A DNA stretch of 64,000 nucleotides from the NCBI RefSeq assembly GCF_022808935.1, contig NZ_JAKZFR010000005.1:1-64000 (forward strand), in the 5' to 3' direction. This stretch comes from Geothrix sp. SG200 (GTDB lineage Bacteria; Acidobacteriota; Holophagae; Holophagales; Holophagaceae). Of the stretch, positions 28,235-36,027 are shown piece by piece. Both the position numbers and the translations under genes were made by a program. Every line of letters starts with the position of its first letter. The first letter of the stretch is position 1. Under the pieces are notes generated by a model that saw only the letters and a list, made by a program, of their open reading frames with translations, had not been told where the DNA came from and did no database searches.

Positions 28235-28272
28235 AAAGAAAAAGCGCGGAACGGGCTTTGCCCGTGTCGCGC
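28235..28272 (-). terminator. Rho-independent terminator after purH (hairpin II of repeat copy B)
   Basis: Read on the minus strand, GCGCG (28272-28268), an internal loop, ACGGGC, loop AAA, GCCCGT and CGCGC (28248-28244) are followed by TTTTTCTTT (28243-28235). It is both the second hairpin of the repeat element and a plausible intrinsic terminator between purH and alaS. Confidence 0.7.
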
Positions 28273-28313
28273 GTGGGGGCTCCGGGGGTGTGCGCGCAGC
28301 GCGGAACCCCCGG
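28244..28313 (-). repeat. Stop-proximal two-hairpin element, copy B
   Basis: On the minus strand hairpin I (28313-28282) reads CCGGGGGTTCCGCGC, then GCGCGCACACCCCCGG; it is about 10 nt shorter in the apical part than copies C and D. Hairpin II (28272-28244) has the shared plan of outer stem, 2 nt internal loop, inner stem and AAA loop. It starts 6 nt after the purH stop codon and has purH's orientation. Confidence 0.82.
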
Positions 28314-28319
28314 ACAACC

Positions 28320-29864
28320 TCAATGCCTGAAGTGCCGCATGCCCGTGAAGAAGAGCCACACGCCGAGCTTCTGGGCGGCGGCGATGACTTCGTTGTCGCG
28401 CAGGCTGCCGCCGGGCTCCACGAAGGCTGTGACGCCGTGGCTGGCCGCCAGCTCGAGGCCGTCGGCGAAGGGGAAGAAGGCGTCGCTGCCAAGCACGGAT
28501 CCGCGGGACTTGGTGCCGGCCTTGCGGCAGGCGATCTCCACGGAATCCACGCGGCTCATCTGGCCCGCGCCGATGCCCACGGTGGCGCCGTCCTTCACCA
28601 GCACGATGGCGTTGGACTTCACGGCCTTGGCCACGCGCTGGGCCAGCATGAGGTCCTCGGCCCGGGGTTTGGTGCCGGACCCGCTGGCCTTGACCTCCCA
28701 GTCCTCGAAGGGCACGAAGCCGTCGTCCGCGTGCTGGACCAGGTAGCCGCCGCCGATGGAGCGGGTGTCCAGGCCCTCGGCGGCCTGGGGCCAGTGGTCG
28801 GGGGTCTGCAGGATGCGGAGCTGCTTCTTGGCCGCGAAGACCTCCAGGGCCTCGCCGGTGAAGGCCGGGGCGAGGATCACCTCCCAGAAGGTCTGGGCCA
28901 TGACGCGGGCCACCTCGACGCCCACGGGCCGGTTGAAGGCCACGATGCCGCCGAAGGCGCTGACGGGGTCGCCGGCCTGGGCGCGCATGAAGGCTTCCAG
29001 CGCATGGGGCCCCTGTCCCACGCCGCAGGGGTTGTTGTGCTTGACGATGACGCAGGCCGGGGCCGGGAACTGCCAGACCAGCTTGGCGCAGGCGTCGGCG
29101 TCCAGCAGGTTGTTGAAGCTGAGCTCCTTGCCCTGGTGCTGGTGGCAGGCGGCCATGCCCTCCACCTTGCGGCCGGGCTCCACGTAGAAGGCCGCGGGCT
29201 GGTGCGGATTCTCGCCGTAGCGGAGGCCCTGCTTCTGCACCAGGTTCAGGCAGAGGTGGTGGGGAAGTTCCGCAGCCTTGCCGTGGGCCAGCTCCCGCTC
29301 CATCCAGCCGGCGATGGCGGCATCGTAGGCGGCGGTGCGACGAAAGGCCTCCAGGGCGCAGCGGCGGCGGTCCTCCAGCCCCCAGGCGCCGCCCTTGAGC
29401 TTCGCGAGGAACGGCTCGTACTGGTCGGGGCTGGTGAGCACGGTGACGGAGGCGTGGTTCTTGGAGGCGCTGCGGATCATGCTGGGGCCGCCGATGTCGA
29501 TCTGCTCGATGGCCTCGGCCGGCGTGACGCCCTCGCGGGCAATGGTGGCCTCGAAGGGGTAGAGGTTGATCACCACCAGGTCGATGGGATCGATGCCTTG
29601 GGCCTTGGCGTCCGCCACGTGCTCCGGCAGGTCGCGACGGTAGAGCAGGCCCCCGTGAATGCGGGGGTGCAGGGTCTTCACCCGGCCGTCGAAGCACTCC
29701 GGGGCGCCGGTGTAGGCGGCCACCTCCTGGGCCTCCAGCTTGGCCTCCTGCAGGGCGCGGAGGGTCCCTCCGGTGGCCAGGATGCGCCAGCCCTGCGCCA
29801 ACAGTCCCTTGGCCAGGGGCAGCAGCCCCGTCTTGTCGTACACCGAGATCAATGCCGTAGGCAT
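28320..29864 (-). CDS. purH: Bifunctional AICAR transformylase / IMP cyclohydrolase
   Basis: Performs the last two steps of purine synthesis: formylation of AICAR and ring closure to IMP. The 514 residues contain the MGS-like cyclohydrolase domain (about 1-190, starting MPTALISVYDKTGLLPLAKG, with ATGGT and FDGRVKTLHP) and the transformylase domain with the catalytic KHNNPCG and YGENPHQPA. ATG 29864 is preceded by GGGGGCGG on the minus strand. Upstream open frame is not conserved and is rejected. No other pur gene is adjacent. Confidence 0.97.
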   Translation of the reverse strand: MPTALISVYDKTGLLPLAKGLLAQGWRILATGGTLRALQEAKLEAQEVAAYTGAPECFDGRVKTLHPRIHGGLLYRRDLPEHVADAKAQGIDPIDLVVINLYPFEATIAREGVTPAEAIEQIDIGGPSMIRSASKNHASVTVLTSPDQYEPFLAKLKGGAWGLEDRRRCALEAFRRTAAYDAAIAGWMERELAHGKAAELPHHLCLNLVQKQGLRYGENPHQPAAFYVEPGRKVEGMAACHQHQGKELSFNNLLDADACAKLVWQFPAPACVIVKHNNPCGVGQGPHALEAFMRAQAGDPVSAFGGIVAFNRPVGVEVARVMAQTFWEVILAPAFTGEALEVFAAKKQLRILQTPDHWPQAAEGLDTRSIGGGYLVQHADDGFVPFEDWEVKASGSGTKPRAEDLMLAQRVAKAVKSNAIVLVKDGATVGIGAGQMSRVDSVEIACRKAGTKSRGSVLGSDAFFPFADGLELAASHGVTAFVEPGGSLRDNEVIAAAQKLGVWLFFTGMRHFRH

Positions 29865-30146
29865 GTCCGCCCCCTGAACCCTTGATTTTTTCATGCCGTG
29901 GCCCCATCCGGAAGGGCTGGATGTCCCCGGTGGCCTTGAGGTCCTGCCCCACCGGCTTCCAGGGCGCCGGCAGCAGGCGCCCGTCCCGAATGTGACTCCC
30001 GCCACAGGGGGCCGCTGCCGGCCGGATCTGGCGGATTTCCTGGACTTTCGGGCACCCGGAAGGACCTGGGCCGCCGGAAGGGGCTGGGGCGTCCACCTTT
30101 ACCTCCAGCGCCCCAAGCCCCATCCTGGAAGGCCTGGAGTGGGCCC
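29865..30146. other. Divergent intergenic region between purH and nuoG
   Basis: A 282 bp gap with the 5' ends of purH (minus) and nuoG (plus). It contains a perfect 7 bp hairpin, GGGCGCC (29962-29968) and GGCGCCC (29976-29982). Open frames cross it on the minus strand but run out of frame into purH. No purine-riboswitch-like or PurR-like site was recognised. Confidence 0.5.
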
Positions 30147-31595
30147 ATGCCGACGATCAAGATCAACGACGTTGAACTGAGCGTGAACCCCGGCACCCTG
30201 GTGCTGGATGCCTGCCGCACCGTGGGCATCGACATCCCCCACTACTGCTACCACCCGGCGCTCACGCCCGTGGCCACCTGCCGCATGTGCCTGGTGGAGA
30301 TCAAGGGCCAGCCCAAGCTCGCCACGAGCTGCACCACCACCGTGCCGCCCGCGCCCAAGGACAACCCCGAGGCCGTGGTGATGGAGGTGTTCACCAACAC
30401 GCCCGCCGTGGCCGATGCCCGGGCCGGCGTGATGGAATTCCTGCTGATGAACCACCCGCTGGACTGCCCCATCTGCGACCAGGCGGGCGAGTGCAAGCTC
30501 CAGGACTACTCGTACCACTACGGCAGCGGCGACTCCCGCATGGCCGAGGTGAAGCGGCGCTACCGCTACGAGGACCTGGGCGCCAAGATCGTCATCGACA
30601 AGAACCGCTGCATCCACTGCACCCGCTGCGTGCGCTTCACCAAGGAGATCAGCGGCGGCTACGAGCTCACGGTGGCCCAGCGCGGCTCCCGCCTGGAAGT
30701 CACCACCTACACGGGCAAGTCCCTCGACCAGAATCCGTATGCGGGCAACGTGGTGGACCTCTGCCCCGTGGGCGCCCTCACAAGCCGCGACTTCCGCTTC
30801 CGCAAGCGCGTCTGGTACCTCAAGAACACGCCCTCCATCAGCCGCCACTCGGCGCTGGGCAGCCCCATCTGGATCGACCACGAAGGCAACCAGATCCACC
30901 GCTTCCGGCCCCGGCCCCTGGAGGGCAAGGAGACCACGCACTTCATCAGTGACGCGGAGCGCTACGCCTACGTGCACTACAACCGGCAGGACGGGGCTCC
31001 CACGCCGCTGCTGAAGGGCGCGCCGGCCTCGCTCGACGCCATCCGCGAGGCCCTCCAGGCCGCGGGTCCCGTGGCGGTCATCGGCCAGGGCACCTTCGGC
31101 TGCGACACTGCCCAGCGCCTGGGCGATCTGGCGGCCTCCGAAGGCCTGCGCTACGGCAGCGGCGACAAGACCATTCCCGCCGTGCTGCCCAAGTACCAGA
31201 CCAGCGAGGACGGCATCCTGAACCGCCGGGGCTTCACGGAGCGTGGCTACCGCTTCGGCGCGCTGGAAGAGCTGCAGGCCAAGGTCCAGAAAGGCGAGGT
31301 CAAGGCTGTCGTCCTCCTGCACGACGCCGACTTCACCAGCGCCAAGGAGGCCGAGCTGCTGGGCCAGATCCTCAAGGCCGCGGCGTTCAGCCTGGCCTTC
31401 GAAGTGGAGGCCTCGGACCTGGGCCGCGCCGCCACCGCCTGGCTGCCCATCACCAGCTACGCCGAAGAGAGCGATTTTATCGTCAACCACGAGGGCGAGC
31501 TCCGCCGCTACCAGAAGGCCCTGCAGGCGCCCAAGGGCGTCCGCACCCTGCCGGCCTGGGTGAAGGAGCTGGCCGCCGTTCCCGCCGCCGTCTAG
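30147..31595 (+). CDS. nuoG: NuoG-like iron-sulfur subunit of NADH:quinone oxidoreductase, short form
   Basis: Electron-relay subunit of complex I. The 482 residues carry the N-terminal 2Fe-2S site (C34, C45, C48, C62), the His-Cys3 4Fe-4S site in NHPLDCPICDQAGEC (about 102-116), and a further 4Fe-4S site from CIHCTRC plus DLCPVGAL. The segment WYLKNTPSISRHSALGSPIW aligns where some NuoG proteins carry cluster N7, but its cysteines are gone. The molybdopterin-like domain is reduced to about 240 residues, whereas NuoG usually has 700-900. No other nuo gene is adjacent, so it is an orphan locus here. CTGGAGTG precedes the ATG. Confidence 0.88.
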   Translation: MPTIKINDVELSVNPGTLVLDACRTVGIDIPHYCYHPALTPVATCRMCLVEIKGQPKLATSCTTTVPPAPKDNPEAVVMEVFTNTPAVADARAGVMEFLLMNHPLDCPICDQAGECKLQDYSYHYGSGDSRMAEVKRRYRYEDLGAKIVIDKNRCIHCTRCVRFTKEISGGYELTVAQRGSRLEVTTYTGKSLDQNPYAGNVVDLCPVGALTSRDFRFRKRVWYLKNTPSISRHSALGSPIWIDHEGNQIHRFRPRPLEGKETTHFISDAERYAYVHYNRQDGAPTPLLKGAPASLDAIREALQAAGPVAVIGQGTFGCDTAQRLGDLAASEGLRYGSGDKTIPAVLPKYQTSEDGILNRRGFTERGYRFGALEELQAKVQKGEVKAVVLLHDADFTSAKEAELLGQILKAAAFSLAFEVEASDLGRAATAWLPITSYAEESDFIVNHEGELRRYQKALQAPKGVRTLPAWVKELAAVPAAV

Positions 31596-31613
31596 CGGAG
31601 GAAAGGAGGAACC

Positions 31614-32390
31614 ATGTTCCTCCATGACGCGCTGACCAGGGGCCTCGTCCGCTACCTCACGGCGGAGCTGCCCAGCTACCAGCGGCGGGTGCCCAACGAT
31701 GTGGAGCGGCTCCGGGCCGGGCTCCGCCCCGGCGACGTGGTGCTGGTGGAGGGCAAGTCCCGCATCAGCCGCATGATCATGAGCCTCAGCCAGAGTTCAT
31801 GGAGCCACGCCGCCATGTACATCGGCGATGCCCTGCTGCGCAGGGGCGGTCCCCATGCCGAGTCGGCGCTGGATCGCTTCGGGGCCGAGGCTGCCCACCT
31901 GGTCCTGGAGAGCGACATGGCCGAAGGGGTGCGGGTGTTCCCCGTAGCCTGGTATGCGGACCACAACCTGAGGGTCTGCCGCCCCCAGGGGCTCTCGCCC
32001 GGGGACCTGGAGCAGGTGGTGGCCGAGATGCTCCGGCACCTGGGCCTGCGCTACGACCGGCGCAACATCTTCGACCTGGGACGCTACCTCACCCCCGTCC
32101 ACCTGCTGCCGGCCCGCTGGCGGCGGCGCCCCCTGTACCTGGGCAGCTCCAGCAGCCGCGAAGTGATCTGCTCCGCCCTCATCGCCAAGGCCTTCTACCG
32201 GGTGGGCTTCCCCGTGCAACCCCTGGTCGGCGACGCGTCCGCCTCCCATTCGCACCAGGTGATCGCGCGGCACCCGAGCTACATCATGCCCCGGGATTTC
32301 GACCTGAGCGCCAACTTCGAGGTGCTGAAGGTCAACCTGGCCCCACCCGAAAAAGCGGGCGCCTGGGGGCGCCCGCTTGCCGAAAATTGA
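31614..32390 (+). CDS. YiiX/YebB-like NlpC/P60 superfamily cysteine hydrolase
   Basis: A 258-residue predicted thiol hydrolase of the permuted papain fold. The motif GDVVLVEGKSRISRMIMSLS followed by SWSHAAMYIG supplies the catalytic His, and the Cys is in REVICSALIAKAF, as in YiiX-type proteins. These cleave or bind amide, ester or lipid substrates; the true substrate is unknown. No signal peptide is seen. A strong AAAGGAGGA precedes the ATG, 18 nt after nuoG. Its last codons run through a hairpin that can serve as a terminator. Confidence 0.82.
   Translation: MFLHDALTRGLVRYLTAELPSYQRRVPNDVERLRAGLRPGDVVLVEGKSRISRMIMSLSQSSWSHAAMYIGDALLRRGGPHAESALDRFGAEAAHLVLESDMAEGVRVFPVAWYADHNLRVCRPQGLSPGDLEQVVAEMLRHLGLRYDRRNIFDLGRYLTPVHLLPARWRRRPLYLGSSSSREVICSALIAKAFYRVGFPVQPLVGDASASHSHQVIARHPSYIMPRDFDLSANFEVLKVNLAPPEKAGAWGRPLAEN
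32350..32376 (-). terminator. Terminator hairpin inside the 3' end of the YiiX-like gene
   Basis: GCGGGCGCC (32355-32363), loop TGGG, GGCGCCCGC (32368-32376) form a perfect 9 bp stem. On the minus strand it is followed by TTTTT (32354-32350) and would end the transcript of the OB-fold lipoprotein gene, whose stop is at 32415. On the plus strand only a weak T/A stretch follows. Confidence 0.75.
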
Positions 32391-32414
32391 AGCCTGAATC
32401 CTGAGGACTGAGGC

Positions 32415-33173
32415 CTACTTCCGCACCTTGGCATCCTCGATGAGGACCACGTAGGAATAGCCGGAGCCGAAGTCCTTGTCGGTGCGCACCACGCCGGTGA
32501 CGGTGACCGTGTCGCCCTTGGCGGCCGGGTCGTTGCTGGTGACGGTGATGTCGTTGCTGCCGGCCTTCGCGTCACCACTGCCATCCTGCAGGTGCAGCCA
32601 GTTCTTGCCCATGATGCCGGCGTTGTACTTCACGACCTTGCCCCGCACGGTGACGGTCTTCCCCTTGAGGGCGCTCTTCTGGGCCCAGACTTCGGCGACG
32701 GTGCGGGCATCCGCCCCCGAGGCCTTCTCGACCTTGCCCACCTCAACGGCCGCCGCCTGGCCAGCAGAGGCATGCGGGTCGCCAGCGGGAGCCCCGGCCG
32801 GGCCGCTGCCGGCCAGGGTGCCGAAATAGATCTGGGCGAAGGTCCGCTTCAGCGTCTTGGATTCGAAGTCCCGCATGATCATGGCGCCGGTCACCGTGAC
32901 CTCGGCACCCTTCTCGACCTTGGTCTCCGGCACGGCGGCCCAGACTTCGCCCTGGGCGGTCTGGATGCGCAGGTAGGAGTAGGGCGAGGCGGCGATGCGC
33001 TCCAGGAGCTTTCCGGTGACGGACAGGCCCGCGGAAGGCGCGGCGGCCGGTGCGGCACCGGGCGCGGCGGTCTGGCCCTGGATGGGGGCGGCGACCACGG
33101 GAGCCTGGGACTTGTTGGAATTGCAGCCGATGATGGCCGCGGCGATGAGCAGGACGGGAAGGGCGCTGCGCAT
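32415..33173 (-). CDS. Lipoprotein with two OB-fold-like domains
   Basis: A 252-residue exported lipoprotein with lipobox AIIGC (C17). After an Ala/Pro-rich linker there are two similar beta-rich domains. The first, about 50-120, has LRIQTAQGEVWAAVP and GAEVTVTGAMIMRDF. The second, about 155-250, has GKTVTVRGKVVKYNAGIMGK and GDTVTVTGVVRTDKDFGSGY, typical of tRNA_anti-like/OB folds found in periplasmic proteins near cytochromes. The ligand is unknown. AAGGAGT lies 8 nt before ATG 33173. It is the last gene of the efp-rsgA-acyltransferase string. Confidence 0.78.
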   Translation of the reverse strand: MRSALPVLLIAAAIIGCNSNKSQAPVVAAPIQGQTAAPGAAPAAAPSAGLSVTGKLLERIAASPYSYLRIQTAQGEVWAAVPETKVEKGAEVTVTGAMIMRDFESKTLKRTFAQIYFGTLAGSGPAGAPAGDPHASAGQAAAVEVGKVEKASGADARTVAEVWAQKSALKGKTVTVRGKVVKYNAGIMGKNWLHLQDGSGDAKAGSNDITVTSNDPAAKGDTVTVTGVVRTDKDFGSGYSYVVLIEDAKVRK

Positions 33174-33228
33174 GGATGGGACTCCTTGTAGGAACCGGGA
33201 AGAGGCCACGGGACCTTGAAGCTTACGG

Positions 33229-34233
33229 TCAAACACCTATGACCGTCGACAAAGGCTCCGCAGAGGTGGCTTGCCCCGAGCCCCTGGGGCCGGAGGCCCG
33301 GATCGGGTCGTCCCAGAAGGGATAGAAGCAGTACCACTGGCTGGGATGCTCGCGGATCAACTGTTCCAGGGTGGAGACATAGGTTCGCATTCCCGCTTCG
33401 ATGGCGGCCTGACGCTCACCCCTGCGGCCCAGGACCCGGATGGGCTCGCCGAACCGGGCATGGAAGCGCCGTGCCTCGTCCGTGTAGAAGAAGGAGGTCA
33501 CGATGGGCGCCCCGGTCATGGCCGCCAGCTCCCAGGGGCCGCGGGGGAAGGGCGCCTCCCGGCCGAAGAAGGGGATGGGCAGTCCGTTCAGGCTGAAGTC
33601 CCGGTCGCCCTGCATGCCCACCAAGGCGCCTTCCCGCAGCAGCCTGACCAGGGGCAGGGTCGAGAAGCCGATGCCATCCACGGGGACGCCCACCACGCCG
33701 CCCTGGGCGCGCATCTGCTCCCGCAACCGCTCCACCGCCTCGAAGCGGTCGGGCTTGTAGACCGTGTGGATCTTCAGGTTCCGGGCCCGCAGCAGCAGCC
33801 CGCCCAGCTCGTAGTTCCCCGCGTGGGCCGTGAGGAGGATGACGCCCCGCCCTTCGGCCATGGCCGCGTCCAGGTGCTCCAGGCCCTCCAGGGAGGTGAA
33901 CTGGGCCAGGGCCTCCTCCGGGGCGCGCTGGCCGTAGTAGAAGAAGTCCACCCAGGCGCGGGCATGCTGGCGCACCATGTCCCGGGCGATCCGGTCCACC
34001 TCCGGGTGGGTGGGGCGCAGCCCCAGCGTCCGGGCGGTGTTGCCCAGGATGGCCTCCAGGTACTTGGGGCGCAGCGTCAGGAAGGCGTGGGCGATCTGGT
34101 CGGCGATCTCGTGGCCCCGCTCGCGCCGGGCAAAGGACCGGGCCGCGAAGTGGAACAGGGGGAACAGCGAGCCGAAGACCGCACTGTAGACGAGGCCCAG
34201 GAGCCTGGAGTCGGACTGCATCCGGTCCTGCAT
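33229..34233 (-). CDS. Lysophospholipid / lipid A acyltransferase family protein (LpxL-like)
   Basis: A 334-residue membrane-associated acyltransferase. The HX4E catalytic motif is HAGNYE (about residue 137), followed by the conserved GVPVDGIGFSTLPL and MQGDRDFSLNGLPIPFFG segments of the LpxL/HtrB lauroyl acyltransferase family, and WYCFYPFWDDP near the end. It probably adds a secondary acyl chain to lipid A or a related lipid at the inner membrane. It lies 10 nt after rsgA, so it is likely in one transcript. Confidence 0.88.
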   Translation of the reverse strand: MQDRMQSDSRLLGLVYSAVFGSLFPLFHFAARSFARRERGHEIADQIAHAFLTLRPKYLEAILGNTARTLGLRPTHPEVDRIARDMVRQHARAWVDFFYYGQRAPEEALAQFTSLEGLEHLDAAMAEGRGVILLTAHAGNYELGGLLLRARNLKIHTVYKPDRFEAVERLREQMRAQGGVVGVPVDGIGFSTLPLVRLLREGALVGMQGDRDFSLNGLPIPFFGREAPFPRGPWELAAMTGAPIVTSFFYTDEARRFHARFGEPIRVLGRRGERQAAIEAGMRTYVSTLEQLIREHPSQWYCFYPFWDDPIRASGPRGSGQATSAEPLSTVIGV

Positions 34234-34243
34234 CCCCGGCCTC

Positions 34244-35380
34244 CTAACGCCACACGTTCTGGTTGGGGTTGCGGTCCTCCATCTCCAGCCACAGGCGCTG
34301 GAGGCTCTGGAGGCGCTCGGGGTACTCGAGGTCGAGGCGGTCCAGCGTCGCGTCGTCCTCGGCGTCGAAGGCGCAGGGATCCTCCAGCACCTCGGCGGGG
34401 AACTCGGGGAACACCTCCGCGAGCAGGGCCCGGTCGAAGCCGCGCACGCTCAGGGTGCGGATGCCCGGAGTGTCCACCAGGGTGCCCCCCTCCAGGGCCA
34501 GCCAGCGGGCGGCCGTGGTGGTCTGCTTGCCGGTGCCGAACTTCGTGAGGCCGCCGATCTTCAGGGCCGCCTGCGGGTGCAGGGCGTTCACGAGGGTGCT
34601 CTTGCCCACGCCGCTGTGGCCCAGCAGCACCACCACCTTGCCCTGCAGGAGGTCGCGTAGGGACTCCAGGCCTTCGCCCCTGAGGGCGGACGTCTCATGA
34701 ATGGAGACCCGCTGGCCGCGCAGCGGATCCAGCTCGGGCAGGGTGTCCTTCTTCGAGGCCCGGTCCCGCTTGGTGACGATGACGCGGAAGGCGAGGCCCG
34801 CGTCCAGGGCCAGCACCTGGGCCCGCTCCAGGAGGCCGGGGCGCAGGGGCGGATCCACCACCGCGGCGCAGATCCAGAGCTCGTCGGCATTGGCGCAGAT
34901 GAGCTGCCAGGGCTCGCGATCGTCGATGCCGCCCCGCTTGAGCAGGCTCTTGCGAGGCATCACCGCCACCACCTGGGCTTCGGGGGAGCCCCCGTCGCCT
35001 CGGACGGATGGGGAGGCGGGGGCCCTGGGGTCATCGAGCTCGACGGGGACGGCCGAGTAGCGGACACGGTCCCCGCAGACCAGGCGTACGCCCTTGAGCT
35101 TGCCGCTCAGGGTGGCCCGCATCACGGTGCGATCCGCCAGCTCAAGGTCCACCCATTGGCTGTGGCGCTGGATGAGCGTGGCCTCGGGCAGATGCATCCA
35201 GGGCGCGGGATCCGGAAGGCGCAGCAGGGCCTCGGGGTCGTGCGCCTCGATGCCGGTCTCCAGGCGCTCCGCGTGGCGCTGTCGCCGCTTGCTGTCCGCC
35301 GCCCGCTCGCGGGAATAGGCCTCCCGGTGGTCCAGGTCCTGGGCCTCGCGGCTCTGGCCGAGGCGGAACTTGCGGGTCAT
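34244..35380 (-). CDS. rsgA: Ribosome small-subunit-dependent GTPase A, zinc site lost
   Basis: Circularly permuted GTPase that checks and releases late 30S assembly intermediates. The 378 residues include an N-terminal basic extension (about 1-55), an OB-fold (about 60-125), the GTPase with G4 TKRD before G1 GHSGVGKST and G3 DTPG, and a C-terminal helical region. In most homologues that last region binds zinc through three Cys and one His. Here it reads FPAEVLEDPCAFDAEDDATL with only one Cys, so zinc binding is probably lost. ATG 35380 overlaps the efp stop by 4 nt (ATGA), indicating coupled translation. Confidence 0.93.
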   Translation of the reverse strand: MTRKFRLGQSREAQDLDHREAYSRERAADSKRRQRHAERLETGIEAHDPEALLRLPDPAPWMHLPEATLIQRHSQWVDLELADRTVMRATLSGKLKGVRLVCGDRVRYSAVPVELDDPRAPASPSVRGDGGSPEAQVVAVMPRKSLLKRGGIDDREPWQLICANADELWICAAVVDPPLRPGLLERAQVLALDAGLAFRVIVTKRDRASKKDTLPELDPLRGQRVSIHETSALRGEGLESLRDLLQGKVVVLLGHSGVGKSTLVNALHPQAALKIGGLTKFGTGKQTTTAARWLALEGGTLVDTPGIRTLSVRGFDRALLAEVFPEFPAEVLEDPCAFDAEDDATLDRLDLEYPERLQSLQRLWLEMEDRNPNQNVWR

Positions 35381-35952
35381 GCCCTGCCTGCGAACTCGCC
35401 GGTCTCGGTGCTCACCTTCACCTTCTCGCCCTCCTTGATGAAGAGGGGCACCTTGATCTCGATGCCGGTCTCCAGCTTGGCGGGCTTGGTGACGTTGCCG
35501 CTGGCCGTGTCGCCGCGGGCGCCGGGCTCCGTGTAGGTGACGGACAATTCCACCTGGCCGGGCATCTGCAGGCCGATGGGGTTGCCGTTGAACTTCTGGA
35601 TCTGGACGATGAGACCTTCGGTGAGGTAGTCGAGGGCGTCGCCCATGAGGGAGGCGCCCAGGGTGTGGGTCTCGTAGGTCTCCTGGTCCATGAAGTGGGA
35701 GCCTTCACCGTCGCTGTAGAGGTAGCTGGCGGGCGTGAGGACCAGATCCGGCTCCTTGAACTTGTCCCCGGCCTTGAAGGTCTTGTCGAAGACGGCGCGG
35801 GTGAGGAGATTTCGCATCTTGATGCGCACCAGCGTCTGGCCGCCCCGGGCCGTGGGGGTCGAAATTTCCACATCCAGGCAATGGTAGGGCGTGTCTTCGA
35901 GTTCGAAGAACATCTTGCGCTTGATTTCGATGGCTTCGAGAAGGGCGGCCAT
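35377..35952 (-). CDS. efp: Elongation factor P with an EfpL/YeiP-like loop
   Basis: EF-P rescues ribosomes stalled at proline runs. The 191-residue protein has three beta-barrel domains. The body is EF-P-like (YLYSDGEGSHFMDQETYE, and the C-terminal KLETGIEIKVPLFIKEGEKV). The tip loop that normally reads PGKGQA with a modified Lys instead reads STPTARGGQT, two residues longer with Arg at the tip, like the EfpL/YeiP loop PTARGA. Modification by EpmA-type enzymes is therefore unlikely (inference). TGGAGTG precedes ATG 35952. It is divergent from the kinase gene and coupled to rsgA. Confidence 0.93.
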   Translation of the reverse strand: MAALLEAIEIKRKMFFELEDTPYHCLDVEISTPTARGGQTLVRIKMRNLLTRAVFDKTFKAGDKFKEPDLVLTPASYLYSDGEGSHFMDQETYETHTLGASLMGDALDYLTEGLIVQIQKFNGNPIGLQMPGQVELSVTYTEPGARGDTASGNVTKPAKLETGIEIKVPLFIKEGEKVKVSTETGEFAGRA

Positions 35953-36027
35953 GGGCACTCCAGATTGTCGAATCCTCCATTCTAGCCCGGCTTCGGAGAG
36001 GGGTCTCGTGGTTAGAATTTCAGTTCC

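Noticed and set aside
29865-30123. Minus-strand frame upstream of purH whose product includes DGRLLPAPWKPVGQDLKATG
   Set aside because: It looks protein-like over about 40 residues but has no stop before entering purH in another frame and no ribosome site. It may be a decayed fragment or chance; not supported as a gene.
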